Below the pieces are notes generated by a model that saw nothing but the letters and a program-made list of their open reading frames with translations, made no database searches and was not told the origin of the DNA. 64,000 nucleotides of DNA, taken from contig NZ_JAEULY010000004.1 of assembly GCF_016793595.1 (NCBI RefSeq), positions 930,001 through 994,000 of the forward strand, in the 5' to 3' direction. Below are positions 20,117 to 28,955 of this stretch, piece after piece. The first letter of the stretch is position 1; every line of letters starts with the position of its first letter. The DNA is from Phreatobacter sp. (GTDB lineage: Bacteria; Pseudomonadota; Alphaproteobacteria; Rhizobiales; Phreatobacteraceae). A program made the position numbers and the translations under genes.

Positions 20117-21090
20117 CGGCGCACGCTCCTCGCAGGCGCGGCGGTTCGTTCGGCGGCGCGCAGCTTGGCCGAGCGCGCGCGCGGATTGACGGCTGCCTCG
20201 GCGGTGGAGGCTGCAACCGCCTTGCGGCCGATGAGGACGAAGGTCGGATCGGGCACCTCCGCCGCCGGCGCGTGGCGCGAGCCGCCGGCCGTCCGCGCGG
20301 AACGATCCGCCATGAACTGCTTGACGATCCGGTCTTCGAGCGAATGGAAAGTGACGACCACCAGCCGCCCGCCGGGCTTCAGGATGCGCTCGGCAGCCTC
20401 AAGCGCCGTCTCCAGCTCGCCGAGCTCGTCGTTCACCGCGATGCGCAGCGCCTGGAAGGTGCGCGTCGCGGGGTGAATGTCGCCCGGCTTGGAGCGCACG
20501 ACCTTCGCGACGATCTCGGCGAGACGCTTCGTCGTGATGATCGGCGCTTCCGTCCGCTCGCGGACGATCGCCTTGGCGATGGGACGCGACAGGCGCTCCT
20601 CGCCATAGGTGTAGATGAGGTTGGCGAGCGCCGTTTCCTCGAGCCGGGCGACGAGATCCGCCGCGCTCTCGCCGGACATCGCCATGCGCATGTCGAGCGG
20701 TCCGTCGAAGCGGAAGGAGAAGCCGCGCTCGGCCTGGTCGAGCTGCATGGACGAGACGCCGATGTCGAGCACGACGCCGTCGACAGTCTCGCGGCCGTGA
20801 TCATGCGCGATCTGGTCGAGCCGGGAGAACTCGCCTTCGGCAAGCATCAGCCGACCGGCGGACGAGGCCACCAGCGACGCCCCGCCGGCGATGGCGGTCG
20901 GGTCGCGGTCGATGGCGATGATATCGGCCCCGGCATCAAGAATGGCGCGGGTATAGCCGCCGGCGCCGAACGTGCCGTCGATGATCGTCTGGCCGGCCTT
21001 CGGCGCGAGGGCGGCGAGAACTTCGGCGAGCAGCACGGGAACGTGCCGGGCCTCGCCCGCCGCACCTCCGCTGATCTGTCCGCTCGCCAT
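20113..21090 (-). CDS. rsmH: 16S rRNA (cytosine(1402)-N(4))-methyltransferase RsmH
   Basis: RsmH (MraW) methylates C1402 in the decoding centre of 16S rRNA using S-adenosylmethionine. The ATG at 21090 (MASGQISGG) has GGGAGAGG upstream and yields 325 residues. The [10 protein letters not shown] start and the SAM-binding [14 protein letters not shown] motif are diagnostic. It is the first gene of the dcw operon here; the regulator gene mraZ, which usually precedes it, is absent. Confidence 0.97.
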   Translation of the reverse strand: MASGQISGGAAGEARHVPVLLAEVLAALAPKAGQTIIDGTFGAGGYTRAILDAGADIIAIDRDPTAIAGGASLVASSAGRLMLAEGEFSRLDQIAHDHGRETVDGVVLDIGVSSMQLDQAERGFSFRFDGPLDMRMAMSGESAADLVARLEETALANLIYTYGEERLSRPIAKAIVRERTEAPIITTKRLAEIVAKVVRSKPGDIHPATRTFQALRIAVNDELGELETALEAAERILKPGGRLVVVTFHSLEDRIVKQFMADRSARTAGGSRHAPAAEVPDPTFVLIGRKAVAASTAEAAVNPRARSAKLRAAERTAAPARSVRR

Positions 21091-21347
21091 ATGCCGCCTC
21101 TCCCGAACGGCCGTCAGAGGCCGCCGGCGGGCGCATGGGAAGCCCCGAATCGCCAGCCGCGCGAACAGATCGCGCGACGGAGGCGGCGGGACGGGCTCAG
21201 CGCTGCGAACCGGCATGGCATCACGGACGTCGTGACGATCACGCCCGCAAAGGCCGCTTCGCGAACCCGTGTCGTCAACGTCTCATTAACGCGACACGCC
21301 GTTAAGAAACGGTTTCCGTGAACGATTTGGTGACCATGAGCCGGCGG
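21091..21347 (-). promoter_or_regulatory. dcw operon leader region
   Basis: The main dcw promoter should lie here. The best candidate area is the AT-richer stretch at 21270-21325, which holds two TTAA elements 12 bases apart (TTAA at 21287-21290 and 21303-21306) and TTGACG on the minus strand. The 12-base spacing does not match the 7-base spacing of a CtrA box. No mraZ-like frame is found in this gap. Confidence 0.35.
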
Positions 21348-21971
21348 TCAGGCCGCCGGCTTCGGATGCACCCCGTCGAAGGTCGAGCGGATCGCCCGGG
21401 CGACGAAAATGTAGGTCCAGCCCTGGAAGATCAGCTCGATGGCGAGGAAGGTGCCGAGCACCCAGGTCGCAGCTTGCGGCAACTGCACCATGATGAAAAT
21501 GCCCAGCAGCAGCGACAGGATGCCGGAGGCGAGCACCCAGCCCCAGACCACCAGCTCGCGCATCTGGAAGGCCATGACGATGCGCAGCGCGCCGGTCGCG
21601 ACCAGCATCGCCGCGCAGAGGATGGTCAGCGCCACCACGGCCTGCAGCGGGTTGTAGAGCACCAGCGCGCCGGTCGCGATGTAGAGCGCGCCGATGACCA
21701 GCACCGCGACCCGGCTCTTCCAGCCCTCGCGCCGGAAGGCATCCGCGATCAGCACGCCGCCCGCGATCAGCATCATCGCGCCGAAGGACAGCACCGAGAC
21801 GACGGTGAACAGGTTGGCCGCGACGAGCCCGAATATGCCGAGCAGGACCAGAATGATCCCCGCCCCCATCAGCCAGCCCCAGTTCTTGCGGAGCGGAACG
21901 AGATGCGAGGCCAGGGAATGGCCGGTCCTCGGCGTTGGGGGAGTGGCAGGGGCTTGCGTGGCATCACTCAT
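21348..21971 (-). CDS. HdeD/DUF308 family membrane protein
   Basis: The 207-residue protein has six membrane helices arranged as three pairs, with repeated GI.LLLLGI.. and AA..LI.G.LR stretches typical of HdeD (DUF308). E. coli HdeD is linked to acid resistance; the molecular role is unclear. GGAGGAA sits 7-8 bases before the ATG at 21971. The C-terminus reaches toward the rsmH promoter region without overlap. Confidence 0.85.
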   Translation of the reverse strand: MSDATQAPATPPTPRTGHSLASHLVPLRKNWGWLMGAGIILVLLGIFGLVAANLFTVVSVLSFGAMMLIAGGVLIADAFRREGWKSRVAVLVIGALYIATGALVLYNPLQAVVALTILCAAMLVATGALRIVMAFQMRELVVWGWVLASGILSLLLGIFIMVQLPQAATWVLGTFLAIELIFQGWTYIFVARAIRSTFDGVHPKPAA

Positions 21972-22048
21972 GGCGGTTCCTCCGACTGTCCGGACCATGA
22001 CAATGCGCCAACCGCCCACATGTTCCAAGGGTTGCAGGGACGGCCTGA

Positions 22049-22804
22049 TCAGCGCGAACCGCGCGGCGGGATCGGGAAATCGAAGGACTGTCCGGGAAGG
22101 GGCTCGTCGCGCAGCTGGAAATGCCACCATTCCTTGGCATAGGCGCGGAAACCGTGACGCTGCATGAGGCCTGCGAGCAGTGTCCGGTTCGCCGCCGCAT
22201 CGCGGCCGATGCCGGGCGCCCGGACATGCGACAGCGTGTCGAAGCAGTCGTAGGCCGTACCGAAGTCGAGGACGCCGTCGTCGATCCGCGTGCCGTACGG
22301 AGCCGCGCAGTCGCCGGTGCCGCCCGCCGACGGTGTACCGCTGCGCGCCATGCCGAGATCGACCGTCGAACCGCGCGAATGGGTGGAGCGGGACGACAGG
22401 TAGCCCCGCACGCTGAGGTCGCGCTTGTCGACGCGGGGGTAGTAGATCGCCCGCATGCGCTGGTCCGTCTCGTCGCGCGTCCAGGTCATGAAATCGGCGA
22501 CCGCGCGCTGCGGCCGATAGCAGTCCCAGACGACGAGAGTCAGGCCGCGAGGCGCGATCTCTGCCTGTGCGCGGGCAAGTGCGTCGGCCGCACGGCGCGT
22601 CAGCACGCATTCCGCCGCATGATAACCCGCCGCCGGCCGGCCCATGAAGTTGCGCGAACCGGCATAGCGGATGTCCTGCCGGATCGTTGGAGCCACATCG
22701 GCTAGGTGGACGAAGCCCTGCGGCAGCGGCTGCGCCGAGGCGGCGATGGAGCAGAACACGGCCGCAAACGCTGCCGGAACCCACATGCCATCGCGGCGCT
22801 TCAT
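22049..22804 (-). CDS. D-alanyl-D-alanine dipeptidase (VanX/DdpX type), secreted
   Basis: An M15-family zinc peptidase of 251 residues with a signal peptide (about residues 1-24, ending SIAASA). It shows the zinc site STHSRGSTVDLGM (His and Asp ligands) and the C-terminal EWWHF (catalytic Glu, His ligand). The family cleaves free D-Ala-D-Ala. VanX proper is cytoplasmic, so an exported form suggests recycling of cell-wall dipeptide rather than vancomycin resistance. It overlaps the upstream amidase by 4 bases, making a small peptidoglycan-turnover operon. Confidence 0.9.
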   Translation of the reverse strand: MKRRDGMWVPAAFAAVFCSIAASAQPLPQGFVHLADVAPTIRQDIRYAGSRNFMGRPAAGYHAAECVLTRRAADALARAQAEIAPRGLTLVVWDCYRPQRAVADFMTWTRDETDQRMRAIYYPRVDKRDLSVRGYLSSRSTHSRGSTVDLGMARSGTPSAGGTGDCAAPYGTRIDDGVLDFGTAYDCFDTLSHVRAPGIGRDAAANRTLLAGLMQRHGFRAYAKEWWHFQLRDEPLPGQSFDFPIPPRGSR

Positions 22805-23592
22805 CGCGCCGCCAGCAGGTCGCGCAGGGTGCGCAGCGTCGAGGCATCCGCCACGCCGTCCACCCGCTCCGGTCGCCAGTGCCGCTGGAAAGCGGTCACG
22901 ACCGCCGCCGTCAGCGCATCGTAAACGCCGGTGACCTGGACGCCGTAGCCAGCCATGGCCAGCAGGGCCTGCAAGGCCTGGATCGGCGGGCCTTCCTCTC
23001 CCTGCCGGTAGGACGGGCCATCCATCAGCGGGACCGGGGGCACCCACAGCCCGAGCCCCATCTCCGCCAGCCGCTTCCAGGGAAACAGTTCGCCGGGGTC
23101 CTGCTTGCGCGTCGGCGCCGTGTCGGAATGACCGATGACGCCCGCGGGCGGGATGGCGTGGCGCGCGACGATGTCCTGCGCGAGCGCGATGACCGCCCCG
23201 ATCTGCGTCTCGGGAAAGGGCCGGTAGCCGAATTCATGGCCTGGATTGACGATCTCGATGCCGATGGAGCGCGCATTCACGTCGTCGCGCCCATGCCACG
23301 AGCCGATCCCGGCATGCCAGGCCCTGCGCCGCTCGGCGACGCACTGGACGATCTCGCCGTCCTCGAAGACCACGTAGTGGCAGGAAACACGTGGCGGATT
23401 CGGGTCGCACAGGCGCTTCAGCGCCGCCATGCCGTCCCGCATGCCGGTATAGTGCATGATCAGGAGGCTCACCGGCTCCGCGCGCGCGTCGTGATTGGGC
23501 GAGGGCGCCAGCGAACGGACGAGCGGCGAATCCGGGCCGTCCATCTCGCCGTCGTCATGGTGATGGTCGTGGCCGTCGCAAGCGTCGCTCAT
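22801..23592 (-). CDS. N-acetylmuramoyl-L-alanine amidase (AmpD type) with peptidoglycan-binding domain
   Basis: The protein (263 residues from the ATG at 23592; the frame is open 54 codons further) has an Amidase_2 domain with the zinc motifs LIMHYTGM (first His) and IGHSDTAPTRKQDPGELFPW. A C-terminal peptidoglycan-binding repeat follows (PIQALQALLAMAGYGV..TGVYDALTAAVVTAFQRH). AmpD cleaves the lactyl-amide bond of anhydro-muropeptides during wall recycling. There is no export signal, as expected. A His/Asp-rich stretch (DGHDHHHDDGE) near the start is unusual. No strong ribosome site marks the start. Confidence 0.88.
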   Translation of the reverse strand: MSDACDGHDHHHDDGEMDGPDSPLVRSLAPSPNHDARAEPVSLLIMHYTGMRDGMAALKRLCDPNPPRVSCHYVVFEDGEIVQCVAERRRAWHAGIGSWHGRDDVNARSIGIEIVNPGHEFGYRPFPETQIGAVIALAQDIVARHAIPPAGVIGHSDTAPTRKQDPGELFPWKRLAEMGLGLWVPPVPLMDGPSYRQGEEGPPIQALQALLAMAGYGVQVTGVYDALTAAVVTAFQRHWRPERVDGVADASTLRTLRDLLAAR

Positions 23593-23790
23593 GAGGCCGG
23601 CACCAGGCCCGTCCGGAGGCTCGGCGCAAGCGCCGCGATAACGCCCGATCTTGTCTGCATTGTCATGAATCCTGTGTAGGCCCTCGGCCGTCGCAAGCAA
23701 ACCCTCGAAGGTCCGCGTCACTCCCCTTGCGCGCGCGATCGCGGCGCGGCACACGGTTCATCGTCCTCGTTCCTGCCAAGGAATCACACA

Positions 23791-24354
23791 ATGTCGGGCC
23801 ACGGCCATATCGACCCCTCCAACAAGAAGATCGCGCTGCTGATCGCCGTCCTCGCGCTGTTCCTGGCGCTGGCCGAGACGGCGGCGAAGAGTTCGCAGAC
23901 AGACGCCCTCAACGCCAATGTCGAGGCATCGAACCTCTGGGCCTTCTTCCAGGCCAAGACCATCCGCATGACGGCGGTGACCACCGCCGCCGAGGACATG
24001 ACAATCACCCGCGATGCCATGACCGACGCGGCGGTCAAAGCCGCCATGACCCGGCAGATCGACCAGTGGCGCGCCAACGCCACCCGCTGGAACACCGAAC
24101 CGGAGACCAATGAGGGCCGGCGCGAACTGGCGGCTCGGGCGACCGCAGCCGAGAAGAAGCGTGATCTCGCCTACAAGCGCTACCACGACTTCGAGATTTC
24201 CTCGGCGGCGTTCCAGATCGCCATCGTGCTGGCCTCCGCGGCTGTCATCACCAGCGCCATGGCGCTGGCCTGGCTCGCGGGCGGGCTCGGCCTGATCGGC
24301 ATCGGCTTCTCGGCCATTGGCCTGCTGAAGCCCGGCCTCATCCACCTGTTCTGA
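23791..24354 (+). CDS. DUF4337-like membrane protein
   Basis: A 187-residue protein beginning MSGHGHIDPSNKKIA, with an N-terminal membrane segment (about residues 13-31), a long polar central part rich in Ala/Thr/Arg, and two C-terminal hydrophobic segments. The shape matches the DUF4337 family, whose function is unknown. AAGGA lies 8 bases before the ATG. The next gene follows after 16 bases on the same strand. Confidence 0.75.
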   Translation: MSGHGHIDPSNKKIALLIAVLALFLALAETAAKSSQTDALNANVEASNLWAFFQAKTIRMTAVTTAAEDMTITRDAMTDAAVKAAMTRQIDQWRANATRWNTEPETNEGRRELAARATAAEKKRDLAYKRYHDFEISSAAFQIAIVLASAAVITSAMALAWLAGGLGLIGIGFSAIGLLKPGLIHLF

Positions 24355-24370
24355 CGCCGGGAGCCGTCCC

Positions 24371-24712
24371 ATGAGAATGTCCGACATCGCCTTCAACACC
24401 GTGGACTGGGCATCGGTCGCGCCCACCCGCCACGAGGGCGATGCCGGACATGCGCTCTGGCGTACGCAGCATTTCGGCCCGGCGGAGAACCGCATCCGCG
24501 TGCGGATGGTGGACTATTCGCCGGGCTATGTTTCCGACCACTGGTGTTCCAAGGGACATGTCCTGCTCTGTCTCGAAGGCGCGCTTGAGACGACGCTGGC
24601 CGACGGCCGCGTTTTCGTGCTGAAGCCCGGCATGAGCTACCAGGTGGCCGATGGCGCGGAGGCCCACAGGTCCCGCGCGCCGACGGGCGCGAAGCTGTTC
24701 GTCGTCGACTGA
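24371..24712 (+). CDS. DHCW-motif cupin fold protein
   Basis: A 113-residue single-domain cupin. The stretch SDHWCSKGHVLLCLEGALET carries the DHWC signature that names the family and the beginning of the cupin metal-site fold; YQVADGAEAHRS is the second cupin motif. Function is not known; small cupins of this kind may bind a metal or small ligand. A GGGAG ribosome site precedes the ATG. Confidence 0.8.
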   Translation: MRMSDIAFNTVDWASVAPTRHEGDAGHALWRTQHFGPAENRIRVRMVDYSPGYVSDHWCSKGHVLLCLEGALETTLADGRVFVLKPGMSYQVADGAEAHRSRAPTGAKLFVVD

Positions 24713-25015
24713 CACGATCCGCTCCTTCAATCCGAACCGGATGCACCGCGCAGCATTGCGAGCGCACGGTGCGCGCTCGCCCAGACGTCCGGTTTTCTCC
24801 GCGCTGGCGCTGATCGCGACAGGATATTAAGACTTTCGTATTATAGACTTTAGTCTCTAGCCTGATCGGGCTGCCGGGCGCCGCGATCGAACCCTTTCCC
24901 ACCCGGACACGACAGACCCGCTTGGCAGGCATTCGCGGTTCTATGTTGCGATGCGACATTGGAAATGGTGCGCTGCGTCAGTCCATTTGCCGCATCCGGA
25001 CCGAAGGAGGTCGCG
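24713..25015 (+). promoter_or_regulatory. Intergenic region with AT-rich repeat motif
   Basis: No gene is seen. A hairpin-like GC-rich dyad at 24758-24780 follows the cupin gene but lacks a clear T-run. An AT-rich island at 24825-24860 holds two direct copies of AGACTTTNGT (24830-24839 and 24845-24854); the second is also part of a dyad AGACT-TT-AGTCT. In such GC-rich DNA this is probably the promoter/operator for the gene at 25016. Confidence 0.4.
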
Positions 25016-25384
25016 ATGGAAATGATCCGGCTTCGCGCTTTTCAGTCGGCGGCGCGCGACTGCGCCCTCGCGGCGCTGGCTGCACTGGCGCTGATGTATC
25101 ACTGGGCCGGCGAACCGGTCTCGGCCATGAAGGCCGGCGGCGTCGGCTTCACACTGGTAGCGGTGTTCATGGTCCTGCGGGCCGTGCAGAACGCCCTGCA
25201 GGATGTCGAGTACAACGAGATCTGGATCAATCTGAAGCGCGACGAGCGGCCGCCCCGCGCCGTCGCCAAGCGGATGATCTCCAGCGCCAGCCGGCAGGCC
25301 TGCTACACGTTCGGCTGGTACGCGGCCGGCGTCTCGGTTTCGCTCTGGGCGCTGACCATCGGGGTCGGCCTCACCGGCCTCTGA
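25016..25384 (+). CDS. Small membrane protein of unknown function
   Basis: The 122-residue protein starts at the ATG at 25016, which has a perfect AAGGAGG 5 bases upstream; an earlier in-frame ATG at 24959 lacks one. Three hydrophobic segments are seen at about residues 16-31, 40-57 and 96-118, with a charged loop between the last two. I do not recognise the family. It converges with the acetyltransferase gene, with 5 bases between their stops. Confidence 0.7.
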   Translation: MEMIRLRAFQSAARDCALAALAALALMYHWAGEPVSAMKAGGVGFTLVAVFMVLRAVQNALQDVEYNEIWINLKRDERPPRAVAKRMISSASRQACYTFGWYAAGVSVSLWALTIGVGLTGL

Positions 25385-25389
25385 GCGCC

Positions 25390-26031
25390 TCAGCCAAGCG
25401 CATCGCCCTTCACCAGCCCGTAGAGCGTGTGGTCCATCCACGTGCCGTTGATACACAGATATTGGCGCGCAAGCCCCTCGCGGGTGAAGCCAACCCGCTC
25501 CAGCAGGCGGACGGAAGCCTCATTGGTCGGCACGCAGGCCGCCTCGATGCGGCGAAAGCCCAGCGGCCCGAACGCATAGGGGATCAGGGTCCGGACGCCG
25601 GCGGCCATATAGCCCTTGCCGGCGAAGGCCTCGCCCATCCAGTAGCCGAGAGACACCGTCTGCGCGACGCCGCGCCGGATATTGGTCAGCGTGATGCCGC
25701 CGACCAGCGCGCCGTCCTCGTTGCGGTAGACGAACAGCGCATAGCCCTGGTCCTCGCGCCAGTCCTGCCGATAGCGCGCGACGCGGCGGCGGAAAGCGGG
25801 CTTGGTCAGGTCGTCCGGCGGCCAGGCCGGCTCCCACGGCACCAGAAACGCCCGGCTGGCGCCACGCAGACGTGCCCAGCCCTCGAAATCAGCCATGTCG
25901 GGCACGCGCAGGGTCACCTTGCGACCGACAATGGGCTCCGGCGGATCGTAGGCAAGGCCCACCGCCCGAAGCAGCGAAAGCGGTTTCGCGGCGGGCGGCC
26001 TCTGTGGCGGGGCCTTGGTCGAAGCGTTCAT
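25390..26031 (-). CDS. GNAT-family N-acetyltransferase (RimJ/RimL-like)
   Basis: A 213-residue protein of the Acetyltransf_3 type. The N-terminal 30 residues are Pro/Ala-rich; then VTLRVPDMADFEGWARLRG, the acetyl-CoA binding region MGEAFAGKGYMAAGVRTL, and IEAACVPTNEASVRLLERVGF are typical of RimJ-like enzymes that acetylate N-termini of ribosomal proteins. The actual target is unknown. Its start overlaps the stop of the M16 peptidase gene by 4 bases (ATGA). Confidence 0.9.
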   Translation of the reverse strand: MNASTKAPPQRPPAAKPLSLLRAVGLAYDPPEPIVGRKVTLRVPDMADFEGWARLRGASRAFLVPWEPAWPPDDLTKPAFRRRVARYRQDWREDQGYALFVYRNEDGALVGGITLTNIRRGVAQTVSLGYWMGEAFAGKGYMAAGVRTLIPYAFGPLGFRRIEAACVPTNEASVRLLERVGFTREGLARQYLCINGTWMDHTLYGLVKGDALG

Positions 26032-27317
26032 GTCGAACGGAATTGTTCCGCCAGCTTCGCCACCTTGTCCAGCCCGCGCTTCGGCCCGATGGCCGCGAAG
26101 GTCATCGGCGACGAGCGCACCAGCCTTGCGCCAGCCGCACGGGCGTCCTCGACCGTCACGGCATCGATCTTCGCGGCGATTTCCTCGAGGTCGAAGGTGC
26201 GCCCGAAAGCCAGCACCTGCCTCGCCATCTGGTCGGTGCGGGCGGAGGAGCTCTCCAGCGCGCCGAGCAGCCCGACCTTCATCTGCGCCTTGGCCCGGCC
26301 GACCTCGGCCTCCGTCGCGCCGTCCACGGTGGCGTGGAGCACGTCCATGGTCAGTTTCATCAGTTCGACCGCGTCGCCGGGATCGGTGCCGGCGGAGATG
26401 CCGAATATGCCGGTATCGCCATAGGACCAGTGGAACGAGTGGATCTCGTAGCAGAGGCCCTTGTCCTCGCGGACGTCCTGGAAGAGCCGCGACGACAGCC
26501 CGCCGCCGAGCAGGTTGTTGAACACGCCGACGGCATAGATGTCGGGGTCGCGGTAGCTCATGCCCTCGTAGCCGAAGACGAGGTTGGTCTGTTCCAGCGG
26601 CCGGGCAATGGTGGCGCCGCCGCCCTTGTAGACGCCCGGTTCGACATCGGGCGGCACCTCGCCGTCGAGCTTGGCGAATTTCTCGGCGACAGCCTCGACG
26701 ACGCGGTCGTGATCGACCGCGCCGGCTGCCGTGACCACCGCCTTCGGGGCGCGGTAGCTGCGGCCCATATAGGCGCGCAGCTTGTCCGGGGTCGCCGAGC
26801 GCACCGCCTTCGGCGTGCCGAGAATGGAACGGCCGAGCGGCTGGTCGGGGAAGGCCGACGCGATGAACTGATCGGTGACGACATCGTCGGGATCGTCCTC
26901 GGCGGCGCCGATCTCCTGGACGATGACGTTCTTCTCCTTGACCAGTTCCTCCGGGTGGAACTGCGGGTCCGTCAGGATGTCGGAGAGGATATCGAGGCCC
27001 ACGGGCAGATCCTCGGCCAGCACCTTGGCGAAATAGGAGGTGTTCTCCGAGGCCGTCGAGGCATTGAGGTCGCCGCCGACAGCCTCGATCTCCTCGGCGA
27101 GACCGCGCGGCGTGCGCTTGGTCGTGCCCTTGAAGGCCATGTGCTCGAGCAGATGGCTGATGCCGTGCTCGTCGGGGCGCTCGTCACGGCCCCCGACACC
27201 GAAGGTGACCTGGATCGAGGCGGTCCGCAGGTGCGGCATGGAATCGGTGACCACCGTCAACCCGGAGGGCAGGCGGGTCAGGCGGGTGGAGGATGGCGCG
27301 GCGGCGGGTCGGGTCAT
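26028..27317 (-). CDS. M16-family zinc peptidase (processing peptidase-like)
   Basis: A 429-residue peptidase of the pitrilysin/mitochondrial processing peptidase group. The inverted zinc motif HLLEH is at residues 55-59 (His55, Glu58, His59), with the distal glutamate expected in the KEKNVIVQEIGAAEDDP stretch. It is a single active subunit with no membrane anchor and no signal peptide. Such proteins are widespread in alphaproteobacteria next to GNAT genes. Translational coupling to the downstream acetyltransferase is clear. Confidence 0.93.
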   Translation of the reverse strand: MTRPAAAPSSTRLTRLPSGLTVVTDSMPHLRTASIQVTFGVGGRDERPDEHGISHLLEHMAFKGTTKRTPRGLAEEIEAVGGDLNASTASENTSYFAKVLAEDLPVGLDILSDILTDPQFHPEELVKEKNVIVQEIGAAEDDPDDVVTDQFIASAFPDQPLGRSILGTPKAVRSATPDKLRAYMGRSYRAPKAVVTAAGAVDHDRVVEAVAEKFAKLDGEVPPDVEPGVYKGGGATIARPLEQTNLVFGYEGMSYRDPDIYAVGVFNNLLGGGLSSRLFQDVREDKGLCYEIHSFHWSYGDTGIFGISAGTDPGDAVELMKLTMDVLHATVDGATEAEVGRAKAQMKVGLLGALESSSARTDQMARQVLAFGRTFDLEEIAAKIDAVTVEDARAAGARLVRSSPMTFAAIGPKRGLDKVAKLAEQFRST

Positions 27318-27362
27318 GGCCCGAACATAGTGGCCCGCCGCCGGAACCGGAAGCGGGGAGCC

Positions 27363-28781
27363 TCAGCCGCGCGGATCGATCGGCTTCACGGTCTTCAGGC
27401 CGAGGATATCCTCCATGATCTTCGCGCCGGCGAGAATCCGGTCCTCGCCATGCGGCCGCGCGGCGATCTGCAGGCCGATCGGCCGGCCGTCGCTGGTGAA
27501 GCCGCAGGGAAGCGAGACGGCGGGGCAGGACACGGTCGTCAGCGCATAGGCGATGGAAAGCCACTGCACATAGTCCGGGAACTTGAAGCCGTCGCATTCG
27601 GCGACGAAGCGCTGCTCGACCGGATAGGCCGCGACGATGGTGGCCGGCGTCAGCAAGAGATCGTAGCGGTCGAAGAAGGCGAGCGTCCGCTGGAGCATGG
27701 CCTGACGCTGCGCCTCGGCGCGGGTCAGTTCGTCCATGGTCAGCTTCAGGCCCTTCTCGATGTTCCAGATGACCTCAGGCTTCAGCTTGTCGCGATGGGT
27801 CTTCAGGAGCTCGAACTTGGTCGTGGCGAAGGCGTAGGCGCGCAGCACGCCGAAGCATTCGTGGATCTCGGAGAAATCGGGATGGGCCTCCTCGACGATG
27901 ACGCCGGCCTCCTTGAAGCGTTTCGCCGCCTTCTCGGTGATCGCCTTCACCTCCGGATCGACCGGGGTGATGCCGAGATTGGCCGACCACGCCACGCGCT
28001 TCGGCTTCCAGCCGCCGGAGAGCGCCATGCGATAGCTGCGCTTTGGCGCGGGCAGCGAGCGCGGGTCGCGGTGATCGTCGCCACTCATGGCGTCGAGCAG
28101 CAATGCCAGGTCGGTGACGGTGCGCGCCATCGGTCCCTCGACGCCCATGGTCGAGTCGATCTTCGTGCCGGGCGTCGAGGCGACGCGGCCCGGCGAGGGG
28201 CGCAGGCCGACAATGCCGCAGAAGCTCGCGGGATTGCGCAGGCTGCCGCCCATGTCCGAACCATGGGCGAGCCAGGCCATGCCGGTCGCCAGCGCCACGG
28301 CAGCGCCGCCCGACGAGCCGGCCGCTGACAGCTTGGTGTTGTAGGGATTCACGGTGGCGCCGAAGACCTCGTTGAAGGTGTTCGCGCCCGCGCCGAATTC
28401 CGGCGTGTTCGACTTGGCGTAGACGATGCCGCCCTGGGCTTCGAGGCGTTCGACGAGGATGTTCGAGGTCTCGGGGACGTTGTCCTTGAAGATCGGCGAG
28501 CCCTGCGTCGACAGCACGCCGGCGACATCGGTCAGATCCTTGATCGGCACGGGCATGCCCTGAAGCAGGCCGCGGCCCTCTTTCGGCTTCTTCATCAGCG
28601 CGCGGGCATGTTTGCGGGCGCGATCGAAGCACAGGGTCGGCAGCGCATTCACCTTTTTGTCGACAGTGGAAATACGCTTCTCCAGCGTGTCGAGCAGGTC
28701 GAGCGGGGAGACCTCCCCCTTCTTCAGGAGCTTCAGGATGTCGGTTGCGCTCTTCTCGATCAGCGACAGATCGGCGGCCAT
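27363..28781 (-). CDS. Amidase signature family enzyme
   Basis: A 472-residue amidase. The catalytic Ser-cisSer-Lys triad is visible: the lysine in GMPVPIKDLTDVAG, and the serines in AAGSSGGAAVALA and GSDMGGSLRNPASFCG. The C-terminal CPAVSLPCGFTSDGRPIGLQ is standard. These enzymes hydrolyse carboxamides; the substrate cannot be assigned. The start at 28781 (MAADLSLIEK) is preceded by GAGGGGAG at some distance. The gene diverges from the acetyltransferase at 28956. Confidence 0.92.
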   Translation of the reverse strand: MAADLSLIEKSATDILKLLKKGEVSPLDLLDTLEKRISTVDKKVNALPTLCFDRARKHARALMKKPKEGRGLLQGMPVPIKDLTDVAGVLSTQGSPIFKDNVPETSNILVERLEAQGGIVYAKSNTPEFGAGANTFNEVFGATVNPYNTKLSAAGSSGGAAVALATGMAWLAHGSDMGGSLRNPASFCGIVGLRPSPGRVASTPGTKIDSTMGVEGPMARTVTDLALLLDAMSGDDHRDPRSLPAPKRSYRMALSGGWKPKRVAWSANLGITPVDPEVKAITEKAAKRFKEAGVIVEEAHPDFSEIHECFGVLRAYAFATTKFELLKTHRDKLKPEVIWNIEKGLKLTMDELTRAEAQRQAMLQRTLAFFDRYDLLLTPATIVAAYPVEQRFVAECDGFKFPDYVQWLSIAYALTTVSCPAVSLPCGFTSDGRPIGLQIAARPHGEDRILAGAKIMEDILGLKTVKPIDPRG

Positions 28782-28955
28782 GGATGCGTCTCCCCTCTGC
28801 AAGAGGCCGCACCGTGGCACCGCAGCGAGCGATCCGGCAAGCCAGGGTGGCCGACAGAGCGCCATGCGCGGAGCGAATGGATGAGCGCGGGCTATCCTGG
28901 CCGCGCGGCGATGGCTAGAACCGGAGGCGTTCGATCGGAGCGTACCGAGACCCGC

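Noticed and set aside
21287-21306. A CtrA box upstream of the dcw cluster
   Set aside because: The two TTAA elements are 12 bases apart, not 7.
21348-22847. A 499-residue protein spanning HdeD and the dipeptidase gene
   Set aside because: The upstream part is an antisense-like Arg-rich frame; HdeD begins at 21971 with a strong ribosome site.
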